Assembly: GCA_027010005.1 (NCBI GenBank)
Contig: JALVCM010000023.1
Span: forward strand, 1 to 5,809
DNA: 5,809 bases
Direction of reading: 5' to 3'
Origin: Thiohalobacter sp.
Lineage (GTDB): Bacteria; Pseudomonadota; Gammaproteobacteria; DSM-19610
Shown: one piece after another, positions 1 through 5,508 of the stretch
Layout of the letters: each line of letters begins with the position of its first letter
Numbering within the stretch: position 1 is the first letter of the stretch
Notes under the pieces: model-generated
Databases searched by the model: none
What the model was told of the DNA's origin: nothing
The model's input: only the letters and a program-made list of their open reading frames with translations
Program-made: the position numbers and the translations under genes

Positions 1-608
1 ATTTCATCGCGCAGGATAATCTCCAGCAGGCCCACCGTCGTAGTATCACCAACCCTGTTCAGTCGCTCAATCATGCCCGGGGTCACATCCAGCCCCCGTG
101 CCTCGAGTACGCGCGGCACCAGCGCCATACGCACCAGCGGGTCATGTGCGGTACGGGCAGCCGCCGCCCACAGCCCATCGTGGGCATCCAGATCACCGTA
201 TTCTGCATCCAGTTCAGACAAGCGTGCAGCCAGCAGGCGAAAGTGGTACGCCTCTTCGGCGGCAACACGCGCCCAGTCAGTATAGTAACGGTCCGGCAGG
301 CCACGAAAACGATATACCGCATCCCATGCGAGGTTAATGGCATTGAACTCGATGTGTGCAATCGCGTGCAGCAGGGCGATACGGCCCTCCCGGCTTGCCG
401 GGCTGCGGCGCGGCAAGGCGCGTGGCGGGACCAGCCGTGGACGCCGGGGGCGACCGGCATCCGTGAAAGGCAGCGGCGCATGGTTCGATTCCAGGCTGAG
501 CGCATTGGCTAACAGCGCCGTAAACGTCTGCGCCGTCAGTGCCAGCTTCTGGTCCGGGTCAGCGCAATCCAGACAACATTTGGCCTGCTCAAACAGATTC
601 TGTTTCAC
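1..608 (-). CDS. DUF455 ferritin-like domain protein (3' end cut by window edge)
   Basis: This frame is open from 656 to the left edge. GTG at 608-606 is the only plausible start, because the in-frame stop TAA lies at 659-657 and no other start codon intervenes; the upstream purine-rich AGGCAGGCAG is only a modest ribosome binding site. The visible 202 residues match the DUF455 (PF04305) family. A proline/arginine-rich linker, GRPRRPRLVPPRALPRR, lies at residues 52-68. It is followed by helices carrying AHIEFNAINLAWD (84-96), AAEEAYHF (116-123), AHDGLW (142-147) and VLEARGLD (167-174). The last visible residues are ILRDE. Family members are about 270 residues, so roughly a quarter is missing. 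Glu87, Glu118/119, His122 and Glu169 are candidate di-metal ligands by analogy with ferritin-like helical bundles. The biochemical role of the family is not established. The N-terminus carries an unusual CCLDC (11-15). The family assignment is firm; the function is unknown. Confidence 0.88.
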   Translation of the reverse strand, partial: MKQNLFEQAKCCLDCADPDQKLALTAQTFTALLANALSLESNHAPLPFTDAGRPRRPRLVPPRALPRRSPASREGRIALLHAIAHIEFNAINLAWDAVYRFRGLPDRYYTDWARVAAEEAYHFRLLAARLSELDAEYGDLDAHDGLWAAAARTAHDPLVRMALVPRVLEARGLDVTPGMIERLNRVGDTTTVGLLEIILRDE

Positions 609-848
609 TTTTCTGCCTGCCTGACCCGCCCCGAAAGAGACCCCCTGCTCCCGTGATTATCATCAATTCCAGTCATTTTATGTGGCCATTTTCCAATTCA
701 CCCCTACGCGACAAAGTCTAATATCTAGATATAAAACAATATATTGAATTATCTTTATATAGCAAAACATGACCTTGTTCCGGCTAATATTTTGACAGCC
801 CAGACCACTTTAGGCATGCTCAAAAACAACCTATCGAAGGACAAGCCC
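609..848. other. AT-rich divergent intergenic region
   Basis: This gap separates two divergently transcribed genes, so it should hold a promoter for each. A strongly AT-rich stretch (about 719-768) stands out against GC-rich surroundings. For the plus strand there is a TATAAA at 730-735 with a weak GCGACA 16 bp upstream (708-713), and a better TTGACA at 792-797, listed separately. On the minus strand TAAAAT and GATAAT hexamers occur around 655-685, but neither has a convincing -35 element at the right distance. The frame of the plus-strand gene stays open back to a TTG at 744, but that extension lacks a good ribosome binding site. I see no RNA gene or repeat here. Confidence 0.5.
792..820 (+). 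promoter_or_regulatory. Candidate sigma70 promoter for the 113-aa gene
   Basis: A perfect -35 hexamer TTGACA (792-797) is followed after 17 bp by CATGCT (815-820), which matches only three of six -10 positions. Transcription would start near 827, just ahead of the Shine-Dalgarno AAGGA at 837-841, and would rule out the longer TTG-initiated form. The weak -10 makes this tentative. An alternative TATAAA-based promoter lies at 708-735. Confidence 0.33.
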
Positions 849-1190
849 ATGACACAACAACATGTCCTCGAAATCTACGAGCCGTACGAGTACACGGGTC
901 AAAACCCGGTTACTGCAGAAGGTATTGCAGTGATCCCCGGTCCTTCGCGCGAAGTCTATTATCTCTTGCAGATTTCCAGTCCATTTGAATTCGAGCACGA
1001 GACGGTCAGACAATTTGTCATTATGCCGCACTACAATGGTGACAAGATCGATCGCGCGGTATCCAGCACCTGTACGGTGAATATCTCACGCGTGCCTGAT
1101 GGCCTGGACCTGTCAGACAAAAGCCGCCTGACATTCGATGACTTCCTGCGCTGGGGTGTCGGTAAAATCAGCCTGTGCGAGAATCACTGA
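849..1190 (+). CDS. Hypothetical protein, 113 aa, unrecognised family
   Basis: ATG at 849 is preceded by AAGGA (837-841) with a 7-nt spacer. This fixes the start there rather than at the in-frame TTG at 744, whose extra 35 residues look non-native. I do not recognise the family. The protein has no signal peptide or membrane segment, so it is probably cytoplasmic. It is rich in aromatic and charged residues and looks like alternating strands. The N-terminal half has YEPYEYTGQNP (10-20) and GIAVIPGPSREVYYLLQI (25-42), the middle FVIMPHYNGDKID (56-68), and the end LTFDDFLRWGVGKISL (94-109). Cysteines are at 75 and 110. It is the only plus-strand gene here, divergent from the DUF455 gene and convergent with the SIMPL gene, 29 bp away. 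Good codon structure, ribosome binding site and a clean stop suggest a real gene; no function is proposed. Confidence 0.75.
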   Translation: MTQQHVLEIYEPYEYTGQNPVTAEGIAVIPGPSREVYYLLQISSPFEFEHETVRQFVIMPHYNGDKIDRAVSSTCTVNISRVPDGLDLSDKSRLTFDDFLRWGVGKISLCENH

Positions 1191-1197
1191 ACAGAAC

Positions 1198-1217
1198 CGG
1201 AGACTGCAGCGCCTCCG
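1198..1217. terminator. Weak bidirectional terminator-like hairpin
   Basis: CGGAG (1198-1202) and CTCCG (1213-1217) can form a 5-bp stem around a 10-nt loop in the 29-bp gap between two convergent genes. There is no real T tract on the plus side (TGTCACTTTCTC follows), and only GTTCTGTTC follows on the minus side. The position suits a shared terminator, but the structure is weak. Confidence 0.3.
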
Positions 1218-1219
1218 TG

Positions 1220-1924
1220 TCACTTTCTCAACAGGTGGATTGAACCACTGGCCTGCACACTGATACGACTGCTGCCCTGCTCCAGCGCCGGTGGCGCAAC
1301 CGATGCCGCACTGACCCGTGCAGCAGTTTCCATCCGTACGGGTACCACCGGTGGCCGGCCTGCACCACTGATACTGACATCGAGCAAGGTATAACCGCTG
1401 GCTTCAAGGCTTTTGGCAATCAACGACGCCCGCCTGCGGAATGCCGTCAGTGCTTCAGCAATCAGCTCATCCTCAATGGCATCACGCGCGACCGTGGACA
1501 CGGAAAACTGCATCGACTGGATTTGCAGACGTGCCTGCAAGCGGCCCAGCAGACGACTGAGCGCCTGTACATCCGGCGATTCCAGGCGCAGTTCCTGCAC
1601 ACCCCGCCAACGAACAATTTTCCCATTGTCATAGACCGGGTAGGTCCGGTAGTTCCCGCTGCGGGGCGTAATACTTTTCTCTGCCCTGACCTGCTGCAGG
1701 GCCCAGTTCATGGTGCGGTTGATGTCATTGGCCAGTTTGGCCGCATCACGACCTTCGGCCTGCGCCACCAGTATGGCGGCAACCTGGTCATTCTGCACTT
1801 CACGGCTGGCTTCCACGCGAAAACTGGCCCGGTCACTGACCGGTGCCTCGGCTGCATGCGCCATGGCGTGCCAGAACATTGCCAGCAGCAGTGGCAGAAA
1901 ATACGAAACCGTCCGCTTGTCCAT
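1220..1924 (-). CDS. Periplasmic SIMPL/DUF541 domain protein
   Basis: This is a 234-residue protein of the SIMPL (DUF541, PF04402) family. These are secreted or periplasmic proteins of unclear mechanism, linked in some bacteria to oxidative-stress tolerance. It has a signal peptide: Lys3-Arg4, a hydrophobic core (about 6-18) and a cleavage motif AHA-A near residue 24. The mature part shows the family pattern: an N-terminal strand (ASFRVEASREV), a conjugated helix region (AAKLANDINRTMNWALQQV), then RTYPVYDNGKIVRWRG, a helix LSRLLGRLQARL, and a long C-terminal helix with AEALTAFRRRASLIAKSLEASGY split over the middle of the domain. GAGGAG (1940-1935) precedes both ATG 1924 (10-nt gap) and an in-frame GTG at 1930 (4-nt gap). 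I prefer the ATG, and the difference is two residues. It starts 18 bp after the metZ stop with no terminator between, so it is probably co-transcribed with metZ and would share its SAM control. Confidence 0.87.
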   Translation of the reverse strand: MDKRTVSYFLPLLLAMFWHAMAHAAEAPVSDRASFRVEASREVQNDQVAAILVAQAEGRDAAKLANDINRTMNWALQQVRAEKSITPRSGNYRTYPVYDNGKIVRWRGVQELRLESPDVQALSRLLGRLQARLQIQSMQFSVSTVARDAIEDELIAEALTAFRRRASLIAKSLEASGYTLLDVSISGAGRPPVVPVRMETAARVSAASVAPPALEQGSSRISVQASGSIHLLRK

Positions 1925-1942
1925 GTTCACTGTGCTCCTCTG

Positions 1943-3124
1943 TCAAAGACCGTGCTGCAAATCGTCAATCAGGTCGTCCAGCGTTTCCAGCCCCACGGCG
2001 ACCCGTACCAGGCCATCCGAGATACCGGCCTCGGCACGCTGTTCCGGTGTCAGGCGCCCGTGCGTGGTGGTCGCCGGGTGCGTAATAGTTGTCTTGGCAT
2101 CACCCAGATTGGCGGTAATGGAACAGATCCGGGTGCTATCGATCACCTTCCAGGCCGCTGCCTGGCCACCCTTCACCTCAAACGACACAATGCCGCCATA
2201 ACCCGACTGCTGGGCACTTGCCAGGGCATGCTGCGGGTGCGATGCCAGCCCGGGATAGTACACCCGCTCGACTGTCGGCTGTTCCTGCAACCATTCGGCC
2301 AGTGCCTGTGACGATGCGCAGTGGGCTTTCATGCGCAGCGACAGGGTCTCCAGCCCCTTCAGGAATACCCAGGCATTGAACGGACTCATGCTCGGCCCGC
2401 AGGTACGCAGAAAACCATATACCCCTTCTCCTACAATATCCTGCGAGCCCACCACAGCGCCACCGACACAACGTCCCTGCCCGTCGAGATACTTGGTGGC
2501 AGAGTGAATAACGATATCGGCACCGAGTTCCAGCGGACGTTGCAAGACGGGTGTACAAAAGCAGTTGTCCACGGCCAGCAGGCAATCGTGGGCATGTGCC
2601 AGCTCGGCCAGCGCACGAACATCAGCAATGGCCGTGAGCGGATTGGATGGCGTTTCCAGGAACAGTAATTTTGTCTCCGGGCGAATCGCCTGCGCCCACT
2701 CATCGACCTCTTCCTGTGCGACAAAGGTGGTTTCGATCCCGAACTTGTGCAGGAAATTGGTGAACAGCAAGGTAGTACTGCCAAAAATACTGCGTGATGA
2801 CACAATATGGTCACCGCTCTTCAGCAAACCGGCACAGGTTGCGTAAATTGCCGACATGCCAGATGCCGTTGCCACGCACCGCTCACCCCCTTCCATCGCC
2901 GCCAGGCGTTCCTCGAAGGTGCGCACGGTCGGGTTGGTGAAACGGGAATAGATGTTACCGGGTTCCTCGCCGGAGAAACGCGCTGCGGCTGCCGCAGCCG
3001 AATCGAACACGTAACTGGAGGTCGGAAAGATCGGCTCCGAATGCTCACCTTCTGCCGTGCGGTGCTGTCCCGCGCGTACTGCGAGGGTTTCCAGCCCCGG
3101 CGATCTGTCTTTGCTGTCAGGCAT
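1943..3124 (-). CDS. metZ: O-succinylhomoserine sulfhydrylase
   Basis: This cytoplasmic PLP enzyme of the Cys/Met metabolism (gamma-family) group makes homocysteine from O-succinylhomoserine and sulfide, so methionine is built by direct sulfhydrylation. It has 393 residues, normal for MetZ. PLP contacts are visible: YSRFTNPT (59-66, phosphate-binding Tyr59/Arg61), SGM (89-91), ETPSNP (157-162), Asp186 in AVDN (pyridine nitrogen), and Lys211 in HSATKYLDG (Schiff base). LGDAKTTITHPATTTHGRLT (340-359) and the substrate-carboxylate Arg374 in VRVAVGLE follow. The THGRLTPEQRAEAGI segment favours MetZ over MetB or MetY, but other trans-sulfuration relatives cannot be fully excluded by eye. ATG 3124 is preceded by TAAGGAG (3138-3132) with a 7-nt spacer. 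The gene lies behind a SAM-II riboswitch and intrinsic terminator, pointing to repression by SAM. I saw no MetJ-type AGACGTCT box in front of it. Confidence 0.95.
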   Translation of the reverse strand: MPDSKDRSPGLETLAVRAGQHRTAEGEHSEPIFPTSSYVFDSAAAAAARFSGEEPGNIYSRFTNPTVRTFEERLAAMEGGERCVATASGMSAIYATCAGLLKSGDHIVSSRSIFGSTTLLFTNFLHKFGIETTFVAQEEVDEWAQAIRPETKLLFLETPSNPLTAIADVRALAELAHAHDCLLAVDNCFCTPVLQRPLELGADIVIHSATKYLDGQGRCVGGAVVGSQDIVGEGVYGFLRTCGPSMSPFNAWVFLKGLETLSLRMKAHCASSQALAEWLQEQPTVERVYYPGLASHPQHALASAQQSGYGGIVSFEVKGGQAAAWKVIDSTRICSITANLGDAKTTITHPATTTHGRLTPEQRAEAGISDGLVRVAVGLETLDDLIDDLQHGL

Positions 3125-3159
3125 GGCCCTGCTCCTTATATTCGAATTTCCGCGGGCAC

Positions 3160-3192
3160 AAAAAAACCCGCCATCGGCTGTACGAGGGCAGG
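3160..3192 (-). terminator. Intrinsic terminator in the metZ leader
   Basis: On the metZ strand CCTGCC (3192-3187) pairs with GGCGGG (3172-3167), including one G-U pair. After a single C/T mismatch the stem continues with TCG (3185-3183) pairing CGA (3176-3174), closing a 6-nt loop. Seven T follow directly (3166-3160). This is a strong factor-independent terminator. It ends about 22 nt before the metZ Shine-Dalgarno sequence and well after the purF stop, so it fits an attenuator for metZ better than a simple purF terminator. Confidence 0.8.
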
Positions 3193-3196
3193 CGCC

Positions 3197-3250
3197 TTCG
3201 CTTTAGCCGGATTTATTACGCGCCCGCAAGCTGAATTCAAATCGGCGCAA
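3197..3250 (-). promoter_or_regulatory. SAM-II riboswitch aptamer upstream of metZ
   Basis: Read on the metZ strand, this stretch has the order of elements of the SAM-II (metA motif) aptamer. P1 5' strand GCGCC (3248-3244) is followed by GATTTG (3243-3238), a variable loop and GCTTGC (3231-3226). P1 3' strand GGCGC (3224-3220) comes next, then the A-rich GTAATAAAT (3219-3211), and GCTAAAGC (3207-3200). The five P1 pairs are all Watson-Crick. The loop AGCT (3232-3229) can pair with the 3' GGCT (3208-3205), giving the H-type pseudoknot required by this class. SAM-II binds S-adenosylmethionine and turns down methionine and SAM synthesis genes such as metA, metX and metZ, so the gene behind it (metZ) is an expected target. 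The match comes from memory of the consensus, not from a covariance search. SAM-II is best known from Alphaproteobacteria. Confidence 0.85.
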
Positions 3251-3282
3251 TCGCTGGGGAAATCTCTGGTTCATTCATCTCT

Positions 3283-3351
3283 CGTCATTCCGGCGAATGC
3301 CGGAATCCATAAAGCCCGGCACACTGGCTGCCGGCCTGCGCCGGCATGACG
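3283..3351. repeat. REP/MITE-like double-hairpin palindrome
   Basis: The 69-bp element begins CGTCATTCCGGCG and ends CGCCGGCATGACG, whose reverse complement differs from the start at one of 13 positions. It contains two nested hairpins: ATTCCGGC-GAAT-GCCGGAAT (3287-3306, perfect 8-bp stem) and TGCCGGC-CTGC-GCCGGCA (3329-3346, perfect 7-bp stem). The CGTCATTCCGGCGAA..GCCGGAATCCA wording is typical of small intergenic repeats dispersed in many proteobacterial genomes. Only one copy is in this window. It lies between purF and the metZ riboswitch and has no coding capacity. Confidence 0.65.
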
Positions 3352-3364
3352 GTCTAACCAGACC
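3351..3364 (-). other. Short perfect hairpin 35 nt after purF
   Basis: GGTCT-GGTT-AGACC on the purF strand forms a perfect 5-bp stem with a 4-nt loop. It abuts the palindromic repeat and has no T tract, so it is not an intrinsic terminator by itself. It could help define or protect the purF mRNA 3' end together with the repeat hairpins. Confidence 0.35.
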
Positions 3365-3398
3365 CTCGGCGAAAGACTAGATTCGTTGCCGTCACGCG

Positions 3399-4910
3399 TC
3401 AAGCGTTATTGTGCAGCTCAATGACCTCATGGTCGCCCAGCCTTCGGTCTTCCTTGGCCGCGTCGCAGCGCAGCTGTTCGATGTGATCGAGGTATGCCTC
3501 GTCCACGCCACCCGTGACGTATTCACCCGTAAAGACGGAGCAGTCGAACTCGTTGATATCGGGGTTGCCCTTGCGCACGGCCTCGACCAGGTCATCCAGC
3601 TCCTGGAACACCAGCCAGTCGGCACCGATTTCTACTGCCACCTGTTCCACCGTACGGCCATGTGCAATCAGTTCGTCCTTGGTCGGCATGTCGATCCCGT
3701 ATACGTTGGGATAACGCACCGGTGGCGCGGCCGAGGCAAAGTAGACGTTGCGGGCACCCGCATCACGCGCCATCTGGATGATCTGCTGCGATGTCGTACC
3801 CCGCACAATGGAGTCATCCACCAGCATCACGTTCTTGTCGCGGAATTCCAGGTCGATGGCATTGAGTTTCTGACGCACCGACTTCTTGCGCTGTTGCTGA
3901 CCGGGCATGATAAAGGTGCGGCCAATATAGCGGTTCTTGATAAACCCTTCGCGGTACTTGATGCCCAGCGAGTTGGCCAGCTGCAGGGCCGCGGTACGAC
4001 TGGTGTCCGGGATGGGAATCACCACGTCGATATCGTGCTGCGGACGTTCCTGCACAATTTTTTCCGCCAGTGCCTCGCCCATGCGCAAGCGGGCCTTGTA
4101 GACCGATACATTATCGATAATGGAATCGGGGCGGGCCAGGTAAACGTGTTCAAAAATACACGGTGCATAGGACGGCTGATCGGCACACTGGCGTGTCACA
4201 ATACTGCCGTCGTAGCCCAGGAACACGGCTTCCCCCGGGCGCACATCGTCGATCAGCTCAAAGCCCAGCGAATCGAGTGCCACGCTTTCGGACGCAGCCA
4301 TGTAATCATAACCCTCTGCATTTTTACGCCGCCCGTATACCAGTGGCCGAACACCGTGCGGGTCACGGAACGCCACGACCCCGAAACCGGTAATCATGGC
4401 CACCGCCGCGTAGGCACCCTGGCAGCGCTGGTGTACGCCGGAAACTGCCGCGAATACGTCATCGGCATTGATACGCAACTTGCCACGCCGCTGTAACTCG
4501 TGGGCAAATACATTGAGCAGCACTTCAGAATCGGAATCCGTATTGATATGCCGCAGGTCTTCGCGGAACAGGTTCTTTTTCAGCGACTCGGCATTCACCA
4601 GGTTACCGTTATGCGCCAGCGAAATACCGTACGGTGAATTAACATAGAATGGCTGTGCCTCGGCCGAACTCTCGCAGCCTGCCGTGGGATAACGGACATG
4701 GCCTATCCCCATCTTGCCGCGCAGGCGCAGCATGTGGCGGGTGTGGAACACATCGCGCACCAGCCCGTTGTTCTTGCGCAGGTACAGCTGACTGCCCTCG
4801 CAGGTCATGATGCCGGCAGCGTCCTGCCCGCGATGCTGGAGAATGGTCAACGCGTCATAAATCGACTGGTTGACCGCACCCTTTGAAACAATACCGACTA
4901 TGCCACACAC
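3399..4910 (-). CDS. purF: Amidophosphoribosyltransferase
   Basis: PurF catalyses the first committed step of purine synthesis: PRPP plus glutamine gives 5-phosphoribosylamine. The 503 residues are close to E. coli PurF (505) and show both domains. The N-terminal Ntn glutaminase starts MCGIVGIV, so Cys2 becomes the nucleophile after Met removal. It also has HRGQDAAGI (26-34), HVRYPTAG (71-78), the oxyanion HNGN (100-103) and DSDSE (125-129). The C-terminal phosphoribosyltransferase domain has [10 protein letters not shown] (296-305) and the PRPP loop [14 protein letters not shown] (361-374, Asp365/Asp366). No key residue is missing. The start is GTG at 4910, forced by the need for Cys at position 2, with GAAGG (4923-4919) 8 nt upstream. 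That site lies just after the cvpA stop, and the gap is only 15 bp, so cvpA and purF are co-transcribed and probably translationally coupled. Purine control could come from the cvpA leader; no clear operator is seen next to purF. Confidence 0.98.
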   Translation of the reverse strand: MCGIVGIVSKGAVNQSIYDALTILQHRGQDAAGIMTCEGSQLYLRKNNGLVRDVFHTRHMLRLRGKMGIGHVRYPTAGCESSAEAQPFYVNSPYGISLAHNGNLVNAESLKKNLFREDLRHINTDSDSEVLLNVFAHELQRRGKLRINADDVFAAVSGVHQRCQGAYAAVAMITGFGVVAFRDPHGVRPLVYGRRKNAEGYDYMAASESVALDSLGFELIDDVRPGEAVFLGYDGSIVTRQCADQPSYAPCIFEHVYLARPDSIIDNVSVYKARLRMGEALAEKIVQERPQHDIDVVIPIPDTSRTAALQLANSLGIKYREGFIKNRYIGRTFIMPGQQQRKKSVRQKLNAIDLEFRDKNVMLVDDSIVRGTTSQQIIQMARDAGARNVYFASAAPPVRYPNVYGIDMPTKDELIAHGRTVEQVAVEIGADWLVFQELDDLVEAVRKGNPDINEFDCSVFTGEYVTGGVDEAYLDHIEQLRCDAAKEDRRLGDHEVIELHNNA

Positions 4911-4925
4911 ACGCCCGACCTTCGC

Positions 4926-5417
4926 TTACCCGAATTGAATGTTTTCCTGGATGCTGACTGGCAGAAAACTGCGCAACCACATCGCCATGTCCTGAAAATG
5001 CGCCAGCAGCAGCGACTCGCTCCACCAGGGATCCTGTGGTACCGAAGTCAGCCCCGCCAGCATCACCAGCACGGATACAATGACAGCACCACGCGCCACG
5101 CCAAATACCATCCCCAGCGCCCGGTCGGTCGCGCTCAGCCCGGATTTCTCCACCAGCTTGCCGACCAGGAAATTCACCACGCCGCCCGCGATGACGATTG
5201 CCACAAACAATATGGCGAAAGCCACCCAGCCACGTACCGACGGTGTCTCGATCCACTGCGACAGGTAGCCACCAAAATCATCGAAATACAGCATCGCGAA
5301 CCACAGTGCCGCCACCCAGGTCACCAACGACAGGGCTTCCTTGAAAAACCCGCGCCACAAGCTCAGCAACGCGGATATTGTGATGATCGCCAGGATAAAG
5401 TAGTCGACCCAGATCAA
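4926..5417 (-). CDS. cvpA: CvpA family inner-membrane protein
   Basis: This is a 163-residue integral membrane protein; E. coli CvpA, needed for colicin V production and purF-linked, has 162. Four hydrophobic segments are visible at about 4-20, 28-45, 63-86 and 103-122. Family motifs are RGFFKEALSLVTW (22-34) after the first segment and LVEKSGLSATDRALG (88-102) before the last. The exact molecular role is not settled. The start is TTG at 5417-5415. The N-terminus MIWVDYFILA lines up residue for residue with the E. coli start MVWIDYAIIA, and no in-frame ATG or GTG lies upstream. The immediate ribosome binding site is poor (CAGG 8-11 nt before the TTG). A five-codon ORF overlaps the start codon, which may matter for initiation. 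cvpA sits 91 bp after the dedD-like stop and 15 bp before purF, the conserved order. Confidence 0.94.
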   Translation of the reverse strand: MIWVDYFILAIITISALLSLWRGFFKEALSLVTWVAALWFAMLYFDDFGGYLSQWIETPSVRGWVAFAILFVAIVIAGGVVNFLVGKLVEKSGLSATDRALGMVFGVARGAVIVSVLVMLAGLTSVPQDPWWSESLLLAHFQDMAMWLRSFLPVSIQENIQFG

Positions 5418-5471
5418 ACCAGAACCTGCATATGTTTTCCGAAACCCTCGGGCCGTTTGCGTCGTGGCGCT

Positions 5472-5502
5472 ATTTTACTCGAAGCAGTGCAGCGAAGGCG
5501 AA
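5472..5502 (-). promoter_or_regulatory. Candidate promoter for cvpA-purF
   Basis: TAAAAT (5477-5472) matches five of six -10 positions and lies in the 91-bp gap before cvpA. The best upstream element, TTCGCC (5502-5497), is weak and 19 bp away, so the call rests mainly on the -10. The leader from here to the cvpA start would be about 45 nt and would include ACGCAAACG at 5462-5454, which equals one half of the enterobacterial PurR operator. Confidence 0.28.
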
Positions 5503-5508
5503 CGATTA

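Noticed and set aside
83..505. Minus-strand open frame of 140 codons with an ATG start
   Set aside because: It is in a different frame from the DUF455 gene, which shows clear family motifs across the same bases.
744..848. Upstream extension of the 113-aa protein to a TTG start
   Set aside because: The ATG at 849 has an AAGGA site at ideal spacing, a TTGACA promoter element lies inside the extension, and the extra residues come from the AT-rich noncoding stretch.
1925..1930. GTG start for the SIMPL protein, two codons upstream of the chosen ATG
   Set aside because: Possible, but the Shine-Dalgarno gap is only 4 nt, against 10 nt for the ATG, and GTG is a weaker codon; the choice does not affect the call.
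1523..2311. Plus-strand open frame of 262 codons
   Set aside because: It is antisense to the SIMPL gene and the 3' part of metZ, both well supported on the other strand.
3160..3192. Terminator read simply as the end of the purF operon
   Set aside because: It lies over 200 nt beyond the purF stop, immediately behind a SAM-II aptamer, and shares its 5' arm with an antiterminator helix, which fits metZ attenuation better.
3411..4496. Plus-strand open frame of 361 codons
   Set aside because: It lies wholly antisense to purF, whose protein is unmistakable; the frame is open only because of purF codon composition.
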